This document shows positions 1 to 7,171 of a DNA stretch of 64,000 nucleotides, piece by piece (the first letter of the stretch is position 1; the number at the start of each line of letters is the position of its first letter). The translations under genes and the position numbers were made by a program. Location of the stretch: contig NZ_CP159290.1 in the NCBI RefSeq assembly GCF_040448685.1, forward strand, positions 124,001-188,000, written 5' to 3'. The stretch is from Cellulosimicrobium sp. ES-005 (lineage in GTDB: Bacteria > Actinomycetota > Actinomycetes > Actinomycetales > Cellulomonadaceae). The notes beneath the pieces were generated by a model. It made no database searches, was not told the DNA's origin, and saw only the letters and a program-made list of their open reading frames with translations.

Positions 1-663
1 ACTTCCCGTGCGTCCTGCGTGGTCAGCGGTGGGTTCGAGGTAGCGGTGGTGCATCCACACGACGACGTCGAGGACCCGTAGCGCCGAGATGTCACCGCCG
101 ATGCCGGCTTCGTCGCGCAGTGAGACGAGGTGCCGGTGGAGGGCGCGGTCGTCCGCGCGGAGCTCCGCGCGGAGGGCCTCCCAGAACGAGCCGGTGGGCT
201 TCACGGCTGCCCGGACGACGGTGTCGTAGACCGGGATGAGCCGCGGCCGCTTGCGTGCCAGGAGCTTGCCCGCGGTGACCCAGCCGATGCCACGGATGTC
301 GCGCAGCGCCTCCCACAGGCGGCGCGGAGCCCAGCCGTCGGGGATCGACTCGACGTCCACGAGGTCGAGGTCGGGAGGGATCTCGGCGAGCAGCTCGCCG
401 AACTCGTCCGCGCGGGTCTCGAGGAGCTGGAGCGCCCCGTGCGGCGGGACGTTCACCGACAGGAGCGAGACGGCGACGAGGTCGTCAGCCGTGAACCGGT
501 CAGCCGTCTCCGGTCGATCGCCACCGCCGGCCAGCCGCTCGAAGCGCGAACCCGACCAGCCCGTCGTCCCGTCGACGGGAGCGAAGTAGCGACGAAGATG
601 ATCGACCGCTTCGTCACGGAGCGAAGGAGTGAGGACGTCGGGGACGTTCAGCGTCGAGGTCAC
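1..663 (-). CDS. DUF6308-like protein, 3' end cut off by window edge
   Basis: At least 221 residues read leftward from a GTG at 661-663 with no stop before base 1, so the C-terminus lies outside the window. The middle contains a helix-hairpin-helix-like stretch (GIGWVTAGKLLARKRPRLIP, about residues 137-156) followed by VYDTVV, and then basic/aromatic helices including WMHHRYLEP. This arrangement matches my memory of the actinobacterial DUF6308 family, which has no known function; the HhH-like segment hints at DNA contact. The gene diverges from the HTH gene at 778, so the paired palindromes at 731-764 may control both. The assignment to DUF6308 is from recognition, not a search. Confidence 0.6.
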   Translation of the reverse strand, partial: MTSTLNVPDVLTPSLRDEAVDHLRRYFAPVDGTTGWSGSRFERLAGGGDRPETADRFTADDLVAVSLLSVNVPPHGALQLLETRADEFGELLAEIPPDLDLVDVESIPDGWAPRRLWEALRDIRGIGWVTAGKLLARKRPRLIPVYDTVVRAAVKPTGSFWEALRAELRADDRALHRHLVSLRDEAGIGGDISALRVLDVVVWMHHRYLEPTADHAGRTGS

Positions 664-730
664 AGCGCCAGGGTAGGTCGGTCGTCGTCGCGCACACGGC
701 CGCACCCGGACGTCGAGTGGGTGAAACCGG

Positions 731-764
731 TGCGCAAGTCTTGCGCATGTGCAGTTACTGCACA
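731..764. promoter_or_regulatory. Two abutting 17-bp palindromes (operator pair)
   Basis: TGCGCAA-gtc-TTGCGCA (731-747) is followed with no gap by TGTGCAG-tta-CTGCACA (748-764). Both are perfect 7-3-7 inverted repeats and share the core TGnGCA. They lie 13 bp before the ATG of the HTH gene at 778 and in the divergent gap to the gene at 663. Two identical architectures side by side suggest two dimers of one regulator, or two related regulators. The HTH protein next door is the obvious autoregulator candidate (inference). Confidence 0.6.
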
Positions 765-777
765 TAGAGTCCTCGAT

Positions 778-1164
778 ATGACCACGGACCCGTCGCGACA
801 CCTCCGGCCTCGGCTCGACGCCGCACTCGCGGCGCTCGACGAGGCGAGCGCCGCGCCGCCCGGCGAGGCGGTGGAGCCGCTCTCGCGGGCGCGCGCACTC
901 CTCGACGTCGCGCTCGACGAGGCGATGGCGGAAGCGCTGCTCGCCGGGTCGTCCATGCGGTCCGTCGCCGAAGCGGCGGGCGTCGCGCCGAACACCGTGC
1001 CTCCACGCCTCGCGCGGACCCCGGCGCTCGCGGGCTACTCCGGTCCCGACGGCCGCGTCTCCGCCGAGGGCGTCACGCGTGCCCGCTACGACCGCGAGCG
1101 CGGGACCCCGCCGCCCGAGCCGACGACCGTCGTCGAACCCCTGAGGTTCCGCCGCCGCACCTGA
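778..1164 (+). CDS. Small helix-turn-helix protein
   Basis: 128 residues from the ATG at 778. The N-terminal half is an alpha-helical, Ala/Leu/Glu-rich segment (residues about 8-55). A helix-turn-helix follows around residues 56-75 (MRSVAEAAGVAPNTV), then a basic, Pro-rich tail ending FRRRT. No known sensory domain is visible, so it is probably a small DNA-binding regulator. It starts just after the twin palindromes at 731-764, which fits autoregulation. A close VWA gene follows downstream. The specific family is not recognised. Confidence 0.55.
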   Translation: MTTDPSRHLRPRLDAALAALDEASAAPPGEAVEPLSRARALLDVALDEAMAEALLAGSSMRSVAEAAGVAPNTVPPRLARTPALAGYSGPDGRVSAEGVTRARYDRERGTPPPEPTTVVEPLRFRRRT

Positions 1165-1213
1165 CCGTCCACACCACCGCCCGTCCAGCAGCACACGACG
1201 AAGGGACACCGCC

Positions 1214-2302
1214 ATACCCGATCAGAGCCTTACCCACCTCGCCATGCTGCTCGACCGGTCCGGCTCCATGCAGTCGATCAAGCAGGCCACCGAGCAGGGC
1301 TTCGACCTGTTCCTCTCCGAGCAGCGCGAGGCGCCCGGCCGCTGCACGGTCACGCTTGCCCAGTTCGACGACGAGTACGAGGAGGTCTACACCGACCTCG
1401 ACGTGCGCGAGGTCCCGCCGCTCGACCTGCGGCCGCGCGGCATGACCGCGCTGCTCGACTCCATCGGGCGCCTCGTCCACACGACCGCGCTCCGCATCGC
1501 GCAGCTCCCCGAGGACCAGCGGCCCGGCGCCGTGATCGTCGGGATCATGACCGACGGCCTCGAGAACGCCTCGAAGGAGTGCACGCGCGCCGCGATCAAG
1601 GCGCTCGTCACCGAGCGCGAGGAGCAGTTCGGCTGGACGTTCCTCTACATGGGCGCCAACCAGGACGCCATCGAGGTCGGCGCGTCCATCGGCGTGAAGC
1701 GCGAGCGCTCGCTCACCTACGACACGGCGAACGTCGACCAGGCCTACGCCGCGACGTCGCGCAGCATGGCGGGCATGCGCACGGCCATGGCAGCGGGCGC
1801 GCCGCCCGCTGCGGCGCGCGACCAGCACGCGGTGTACACGGAGGCGGACCGAGCCGCGGCCGGAGGGTCCGGGCCGGCGCGCCGGGCCCGTGCCGCCGCC
1901 CCGTGGGCAGGCCCCGCGCCGACGCCCCCCGCTTGCGCCTCGCGCGGGACGAAGGACGACCCGTTCGACGAGACCGCGCTGCTGCAGCACCTGCGGTCGG
2001 TGCTCGCGTCGGGGGCGCCGACGCTCGCGGACGTGGGCACGTTCGGCGGCCGTGCGGTGGTGTGGGCGACCGTGCGGGGTGTGTCGGTGTACCTCAACGC
2101 AGACACGAGGCGCGGGGCGCTCCAGCAGCTCGTCGACGCGGCAGCCGACGGCCCGCTCCCGTGGAACGTCATCGCGAACTGTGCGGGACAACTCAACAAG
2201 GTGAGCTTCCGGTCCGGCCAGCGTGTTCCGGGCTTCTATTGCTACACGAGTGAGGTCCAGCCCGCGGCTGGCCCGCTGGGCCCGGTTCCTGCCGCGCGGT
2301 GA
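1214..2302 (+). CDS. VWA (von Willebrand factor A) domain protein, probable ATA start
   Basis: The VWA domain carries a MIDAS-type metal site: DRSGSM near the N-terminus, a Thr in the RGMTALLDSIG segment, and DGLENAS later. Residues up to about 190 form the VWA fold. An Ala/Pro-rich linker then leads to a C-terminal domain of about 110 residues (from KDDPFDETALLQHL) seen in related two-domain VWA proteins. The first in-frame ATG (1244) would cut off the first beta strand (THLAMLL) and has no ribosome-binding site. The ATA at 1214 sits 7 nt after AAGGGA (1201-1206), giving a 362-residue protein beginning IPDQSLTHLA. No GTG or TTG start is available upstream. Function unknown; intracellular. 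Confidence 0.7.
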   Translation: MPDQSLTHLAMLLDRSGSMQSIKQATEQGFDLFLSEQREAPGRCTVTLAQFDDEYEEVYTDLDVREVPPLDLRPRGMTALLDSIGRLVHTTALRIAQLPEDQRPGAVIVGIMTDGLENASKECTRAAIKALVTEREEQFGWTFLYMGANQDAIEVGASIGVKRERSLTYDTANVDQAYAATSRSMAGMRTAMAAGAPPAAARDQHAVYTEADRAAAGGSGPARRARAAAPWAGPAPTPPACASRGTKDDPFDETALLQHLRSVLASGAPTLADVGTFGGRAVVWATVRGVSVYLNADTRRGALQQLVDAAADGPLPWNVIANCAGQLNKVSFRSGQRVPGFYCYTSEVQPAAGPLGPVPAAR

Positions 2303-2365
2303 GTGCCCGACGGCGCGGGGCGGGTCGCCAATAGGGGCCCGCCTCGGCCGTGTACGGCGTTTGGT

Positions 2366-2437
2366 GACGTCGATATCGACGTCTCTGCGCTCGACTTCGA
2401 TATCGACGTCACTTACGATGACTTCACTATCGACGTC
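2366..2437. promoter_or_regulatory. Three 18-bp operator repeats at 27-bp period before hipBA
   Basis: GACGTCGATATCGACGTC at 2366-2383 is a perfect 18-bp palindrome. GACTTCGATATCGACGTC at 2393-2410 and GACTTCACTATCGACGTC at 2420-2437 are diverging copies. The starts are exactly 27 bp apart. The last copy ends 3 bp before the GGAGG ribosome-binding site of the antitoxin gene. HipB-type antitoxins are known to bind repeated palindromes ahead of their own operon, so autoregulation is the natural reading. Confidence 0.75.
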
Positions 2438-2449
2438 ATCGGAGGCGGC

Positions 2450-2752
2450 GTGACGGTGCGGATCGAGATCACGAGCCCTGAGCTGCTGGGCTTCGCCCTG
2501 CAGCAGGGACGGCTCGTGCGAGGGGCTAGCCAGCGGCAGTTGGCCGACCAGCTCGGCATCGGGCAGAAGTGGGTCTGGGAGATGGAGAACGGCAAGCCAG
2601 GTCTCCTCATGGAGCGGCTCTTCGCCATGCTCGATGCCACGGGCGTGCGGCTCTGGGCCGAGATCGACGACTCGGCGTTCGACGCCGTCGACGCGGCAGG
2701 TGGTGCCGCAGACGGCGCTGCATCAGAGGACGAGGAACGCCGCGATGGGTGA
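2450..2752 (+). CDS. hipB: HipB-type antitoxin (XRE HTH)
   Basis: 100 residues from GTG 2450, which follows GGAGG at 2441-2445. A second GTG at 2456 is 10 nt from that site and equally possible. An XRE-type helix-turn-helix covers about residues 28-55 (ASQRQLADQLGIGQKWVWEM), followed by the leucine-containing helix of HipB proteins and an acidic tail. A longer open frame from GTG 2303 would translate the operator array and is rejected. The gene overlaps the toxin gene by 8 nt, so the two are co-translated. HipB binds HipA and represses the operon in characterised systems. Confidence 0.85.
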   Translation: MTVRIEITSPELLGFALQQGRLVRGASQRQLADQLGIGQKWVWEMENGKPGLLMERLFAMLDATGVRLWAEIDDSAFDAVDAAGGAADGAASEDEERRDG

Positions 2753-3974
2753 CCTGCGGGTCGAGCTGTACGGGCGGCTCGTCGGCCATCTCGTGGGAAC
2801 GAGCGCGCGGACGTTCGACTTCAGGACGGACCGGTCCGTGCTCGAGCACTGGCCGCCCGGAAGCACCGTGCTGTCCGAGGCGGTTCCGCTGAGCCTCGTG
2901 GAGAATCGCGCGCGTGCCGCCCGGAGGCGCAACTACTTCGCAGAGCTCCTTCCCGAAGGGCGAGTCCTGAGCGAGCTCGCCGCCCGCGCACGCATCGCGG
3001 AGAGTGACGTCGTCGGGCTGCTCGCGCGCTTCGGACGGGACGTCGCCGGCGCCGTCGAGCTGTACGACCCCGACGCGCCCGGTGAGCCGCGCACCCCGCG
3101 CGCGACCCCACTGAGCGACGCGCAGGTCGGCGAGCTGCTCGGAAACACGCGAGGAATGCCGCTCGGGAACTCGCCGCGCGGCGGCAAGTCGTCCCTCGCT
3201 GGCGTCCAGGACAAGATCGTCCTCGCGCTCGTCGAAGGAACCTGGCACCAGGTGCACGACGGCTACCCGTCGAGCCACATCCTCAAGCCCCACTCCGCGG
3301 CGAACCCGACCGTCATCTATGACGAGGAGTACGTGACGCGGCTCGCGTCACGCCTCGGCCTGACGCACGGGACGGTGTGGCTGCACGACTTCGACGGACG
3401 GACCGCGCTCGTGATCGAGCGCTACGACCGGTCGCCCGACGCTCCCCGAGGACGCCTCCACCAGGAGGACATGAACCAGGCGCTCGGCGCGCGCGGCGAC
3501 GAGAAGTACCAGGAGATCGGCGGCAAAGTTAGCCTCGCGAGGATCGCGGATGTCCTACGTCGCGCGGCCGGCCCGACGGCGGTCGAGCAGCTCCTCCGAT
3601 ACACCACACTCACCCTCGCGGTCGGCAACCTCGACATGCACGCCAAGAACGTCTCGATGCTCCACTTGCCCGACGGGAGGGCACGGATCGCGCCGATGTA
3701 CGACGTCGTGCCGCTACGGCACCAGCCGACCGACGGGCGGCTCGCCCTCGCTGTGAACGGTGCCTACGTGCACAGCACGGTCACCGCGTCGGACCTCGTC
3801 GCGGAGGGAGAGGCGTGGGGAGTGACAACCGCCCACGACACGGTCCGTGCCGCACTCGGCGCCGTAGCCGACGCGCTGTCGCGCGAAGAGCCGGACCCAC
3901 GAGCTCACCCGGGTATACGAGACGACGCCGCCGGATTCACTCAGAACCTCCTAGCCGGGGAGGCCGCCGGATGA
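2745..3974 (+). CDS. hipA: HipA-type serine/threonine kinase toxin
   Basis: 409 residues, ATG at 2745 inside the end of the antitoxin gene. HipA landmarks are in order: N-terminal beta-rich domain, SLAGVQDK near residue 150, SSHILKP, VIERYDR, HQEDMNQALG, the catalytic loop GNLDMHAKN near 293-301, and MYDVVP near 318. All kinase residues expected of an active HipA are present. Characterised HipA proteins phosphorylate glutamyl-tRNA synthetase and induce growth arrest or persistence; the target of this copy is unknown. It forms a toxin-antitoxin module with the preceding gene, in an island that also holds defence-type genes. Confidence 0.9.
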   Translation: MGDLRVELYGRLVGHLVGTSARTFDFRTDRSVLEHWPPGSTVLSEAVPLSLVENRARAARRRNYFAELLPEGRVLSELAARARIAESDVVGLLARFGRDVAGAVELYDPDAPGEPRTPRATPLSDAQVGELLGNTRGMPLGNSPRGGKSSLAGVQDKIVLALVEGTWHQVHDGYPSSHILKPHSAANPTVIYDEEYVTRLASRLGLTHGTVWLHDFDGRTALVIERYDRSPDAPRGRLHQEDMNQALGARGDEKYQEIGGKVSLARIADVLRRAAGPTAVEQLLRYTTLTLAVGNLDMHAKNVSMLHLPDGRARIAPMYDVVPLRHQPTDGRLALAVNGAYVHSTVTASDLVAEGEAWGVTTAHDTVRAALGAVADALSREEPDPRAHPGIRDDAAGFTQNLLAGEAAG

Positions 3975-4050
3975 CCGGACGACCGGGCAGGGCCGGGTGA
4001 ACTGTGCGTGGTCAGCTCCCCAAGACCCGGGGTGATGGCGCCGAAGTGCC

Positions 4051-4056
4051 TATGCT
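4051..4056 (+). promoter_or_regulatory. Candidate -10 box for the DUF6361/PLD/helicase operon
   Basis: TATGCT at 4051-4056 lies in the 147-nt gap between hipA and the DUF6361-like gene, 65 bp before its ATG. No convincing -35 is visible at 17 bp. The same CCTATGCTCGCCG context recurs at 22991 ahead of the sugar-phosphate transporter operon. Confidence 0.35.
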
Positions 4057-4121
4057 CGCCGCTTGACCAGGCCGGCGACGGCGTTCACCGCGGTTCGGAC
4101 GACTCGACGAGGATCGTGCTC

Positions 4122-5345
4122 ATGGCTTCTGTCTTCGGCTGGCTCGACGCCGACGCAACCCAGCGTCAGCAGATGCTCGAGGTGGTGGACCTCTTCCGGG
4201 AGGAGGGAACGGTCGACGACCTGGGGATCGGCAGCATCCGGGACGCGCTGTCCGACAAGCTCTTCCCGGGCACGTCGGTGCTGCACACGCGCTTGCGCTA
4301 TGTGCTCTTCATCCCCTGGCTGCTGCAGCGTGCGGCTGCACGCCGGACGCCGCAGGAGATGAGTGCCGAGCTCCACAACCTGGAGCTTCGCCTCATCGGC
4401 AGTCTGCTCGCCGGCGGGGAGACGCAGGGCGTCATCGGCCGGCGGGCACGGAGCGCGCTGAAGCAGCTCCCGAGCGCGAGCTACTGGGCGGCCCTGGGAG
4501 CCTGGGGCATCAGGGACGCCGAGACGGCCGACGCCTACTTCCGGCGTGAGTACGACTTCCGCGCGCTGAGCCGCCGTAGCGCCGTGCCGGACGATCCCGA
4601 AGCCAGGGATGTGCCGCAGAGCCGAGGCATCGACGCCCACCTTCCGCCGTGTCCCGGGGACCTTCTCCAGGCGATCGACTTCTACCTCACCGCCGAGGAG
4701 GAGCAGTACCTCTCCGACCGGATCGCCGCGGGCACGCAGGGCTCGTTCTTCGCCTGGCTCGTCCGGAACCCACCGGCCGACTCACCGTCCGCCGACGTCG
4801 GCTCACCGGCGTTCGCGTGGGAGGTCCACAACCTTGTCGAGGCACCGCTAGAGCTGCGACGCGACGTCGACCACGCGCGCCGCTTCAGCGTCACGGTGCA
4901 CGGGGCGTCGCTGCTCTATAACCTGCTGCTCGCGGAGAGGCGCAGGGACGACGAGCTCGTCGCCGGCTACACCGAGGCGCTCGCCGACTGGCAGGACGCG
5001 CTCGAGCCTGCCCGGACCGCGCGCGAGTGGGACCGGGCCGACTGGTGGATCTCGCTCCACAGGGAGGCGCCCCAGCTGCGTGGCGCGACGCGGGACTTCG
5101 TGAACGGGTGGCTCGACCTCGTGTCGGAGGACGAGGACGTCGCGTCGTCCACGGCGGCGCGTGCACTGGTGGCGGACCGTGAGAAGCGGATCAAGGGCGG
5201 GCGCGCCCGTCTGCTGAACCAGTCGGCACTGGATCGGTGGTCCGGTGCGAGTGGAACCGGACGGCAGACCTTCCGTTGGCCGGTCGCGCGGAGCCATCTC
5301 GTCGACTTGTACACCGCCCGGGAGAACAGGGCGGTGGCTTCATGA
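4122..5345 (+). CDS. DUF6361-like protein, first gene of helicase/PLD operon
   Basis: 407 residues from ATG 4122, with GAGGA at 4109-4113. The N-terminus (MASVFGWLDADATQRQQMLE) and the motif SIRDALSDKLFPGTSVLHTR match my memory of DUF6361. That family is found in bacteria next to helicases and phospholipase-D-like proteins and has no established activity. The remainder is mixed alpha-helical with several Trp-rich segments (DWQDALEP, EWDRADWW). No signal peptide or membrane segment is visible. The stop overlaps the next ATG (ATGA at 5342-5345), showing translational coupling with the PLD gene. The protein probably acts as the system's sensor or adaptor (inference only). Confidence 0.7.
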   Translation: MASVFGWLDADATQRQQMLEVVDLFREEGTVDDLGIGSIRDALSDKLFPGTSVLHTRLRYVLFIPWLLQRAAARRTPQEMSAELHNLELRLIGSLLAGGETQGVIGRRARSALKQLPSASYWAALGAWGIRDAETADAYFRREYDFRALSRRSAVPDDPEARDVPQSRGIDAHLPPCPGDLLQAIDFYLTAEEEQYLSDRIAAGTQGSFFAWLVRNPPADSPSADVGSPAFAWEVHNLVEAPLELRRDVDHARRFSVTVHGASLLYNLLLAERRRDDELVAGYTEALADWQDALEPARTAREWDRADWWISLHREAPQLRGATRDFVNGWLDLVSEDEDVASSTAARALVADREKRIKGGRARLLNQSALDRWSGASGTGRQTFRWPVARSHLVDLYTARENRAVAS

Positions 5346-7171
5346 CGCTCGCACCGCAGTCCCGCGTGATGCTCACGGACGCACTCCGCCCACCGGCGGG
5401 CTTTCGCGTGGAGACCGCCGTGGGTACGACGTACTCGCTCGACCTGACGTCGCTCCTGCTCGCGCCGCTGTCGTTCGCTGTCTTCGACCACGACGGCGAC
5501 CGCACCGAGGCCGTCGCAGCGGTCGACCCCGTCCGTCTGCTCGAGGCGGTGCGCCGGCACAGCCGCCGCACCACCGTGTTCTGCCAGGCGGGCGGGATCC
5601 ATGTCCCCGGCGCGTTCCGACCGATCCTCACGTTCACGGAGGACAGCGTGGTCGAGGTGATGCCCCCGGAGGGGCGCACGATCTTCCACCCGAAGGTCTG
5701 GGCGCTGCGCTTCGTCGATGTCGACGGCAGATCGCTTCACCGGTTCGTAATCCTCAGCCGGAACATGACGTTCGACCGGTCGTGGGACACGGCTCTCGTC
5801 CTCGACGAGGACGAGGTGGGGACGATCGACGCCGCTCCTGCAGCCGATTTCCTCCGTGGCCTCCCCGGGCTCGCGCTGCGGGGCGCAGGGCCTGAACGTG
5901 GACAACAGGTCGAGGACCTCGCCTCCACCCTCCAGAGCGTCCGGTTCGCACCGCCGTCACCGTTCACCGAGGGGCGCCTGCTGCCGATCGGCCTGCGCGA
6001 CGAGCCCGTGTGGCCGATCCCGGACTTCGGGCGGCGGCTCCTGGCGATCAGTCCGTTCCTCACCCGGCAGGCCGTCAGCTCGCTCGTGTCCGTCGCCGGC
6101 GAACGCACGATCGTCTCGCGGGCGGAGAGCCTCGACCTCATCGGATCCCGGGTGCTCGACGGGTGGGACGTCAATGTGCTGCACCGCCTCGCGGAAGCCG
6201 ACACCGAGCAGGACGTCGATGCAGCATCACCGGCGCTCGACGAGTTCATCGGCACCTCGGAAGGCCTGCACGCCAAGACGTTCGTCGTCGATCTGCCCGG
6301 TTCTCGCTCGATGACCGTGACAGGCAGCGCGAACCTGACCTCGGTACCCTGGGGGAAGAGCGTCGAGTTCGACGCGGTCCTCGTCGGCCCCACGGCGAGC
6401 TGTGGCGTCGCGGCCACGCTCGACGGCTCGACCGAGGTCCCCGGAATTCGGCAGCTGCTCACCGGATACTCGGTCACGGCTCCGGACGGGCTTGCCGACG
6501 CCGCGATCGCGACCTCGCACGAGATCGAACGCTTCCACCAGACGCTCGCGATCGGCGCTCCCGAGCTGCACGTCGCGCCGCTCGACGAGCAGCGGGTGAC
6601 CACGACCCTGTCTCTCTCTGTCCCGGGTGGCGCTCCGGGCGAGACACGCGTGTGGCCGGTCTCGCTCCCTGCGGACGGGCAGTCGCGCGACATCGGCGAC
6701 GAGCTGCGGTGGGAGATCGCGCCGCTCAACGTCACACCGTTCATCGCGGTCGAGACCACGGCGGGCACCGGCGACGCCCGCGTTACGCGGCGCTGCGTGC
6801 TGAAGGCCGCGCTGACCGGGTCCGTCGATGTCCGTCGCCAGGACGCCGTCGCCTCGATCCTGCGCAGCAAGGCGGACGTCCTGCGCTATCTCGTCCTGCT
6901 GCTCGGCGACCCGTCCTACGACGCACTGCTGGCTCAGGCAGTTGGAGGCGGCGGAGCGTTCGCCGGCACCTTCAGCGGGGAGGCCGGGAGCGACGTCGCG
7001 CTGCTCGAACCGCTCGTCCGTGCCACAGGACGCGACGAGGACGCCCTGGCCCGCGTGGCGAGCCTAATCGAGGAGCTGCGCGACCTGCCGGACGGGGACC
7101 AGCTCGTCCCTGACGGCTTCGAAGAGCTGTGGGACGTGGTGTGGCAGGTCCACCAGGAGGCGAACCGATGA
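5342..7171 (+). CDS. Phospholipase D-family (HKD) protein, putative nuclease
   Basis: 609 residues from ATG 5342. Two HxK half-sites are visible. The first is FHPKVWALRFVD near residue 115, followed by LSRNMTFDRSWD. The second is LHAKTFVVDL near residue 309, followed by GSANLT. Together they form the bilobal PLD active site (HxK...GS/RxN). Bacterial stand-alone PLD proteins linked to helicases are usually nucleases rather than lipases. The C-terminal third is a beta-rich region without recognised motifs. There is no signal peptide, so it acts in the cytosol. ATGA overlaps join it to both neighbours, making one co-translated three-gene unit with the DUF6361-like protein and the helicase. Confidence 0.8.
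   Translation: MTLAPQSRVMLTDALRPPAGFRVETAVGTTYSLDLTSLLLAPLSFAVFDHDGDRTEAVAAVDPVRLLEAVRRHSRRTTVFCQAGGIHVPGAFRPILTFTEDSVVEVMPPEGRTIFHPKVWALRFVDVDGRSLHRFVILSRNMTFDRSWDTALVLDEDEVGTIDAAPAADFLRGLPGLALRGAGPERGQQVEDLASTLQSVRFAPPSPFTEGRLLPIGLRDEPVWPIPDFGRRLLAISPFLTRQAVSSLVSVAGERTIVSRAESLDLIGSRVLDGWDVNVLHRLAEADTEQDVDAASPALDEFIGTSEGLHAKTFVVDLPGSRSMTVTGSANLTSVPWGKSVEFDAVLVGPTASCGVAATLDGSTEVPGIRQLLTGYSVTAPDGLADAAIATSHEIERFHQTLAIGAPELHVAPLDEQRVTTTLSLSVPGGAPGETRVWPVSLPADGQSRDIGDELRWEIAPLNVTPFIAVETTAGTGDARVTRRCVLKAALTGSVDVRRQDAVASILRSKADVLRYLVLLLGDPSYDALLAQAVGGGGAFAGTFSGEAGSDVALLEPLVRATGRDEDALARVASLIEELRDLPDGDQLVPDGFEELWDVVWQVHQEANR

Noticed and set aside
2303-2449. GTG 2303 as start of the HipB antitoxin
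   Set aside because: It would translate the three operator repeats as DFDIDV-type repeats. GGAGG at 2441 and family length place the start at 2450 or 2456.
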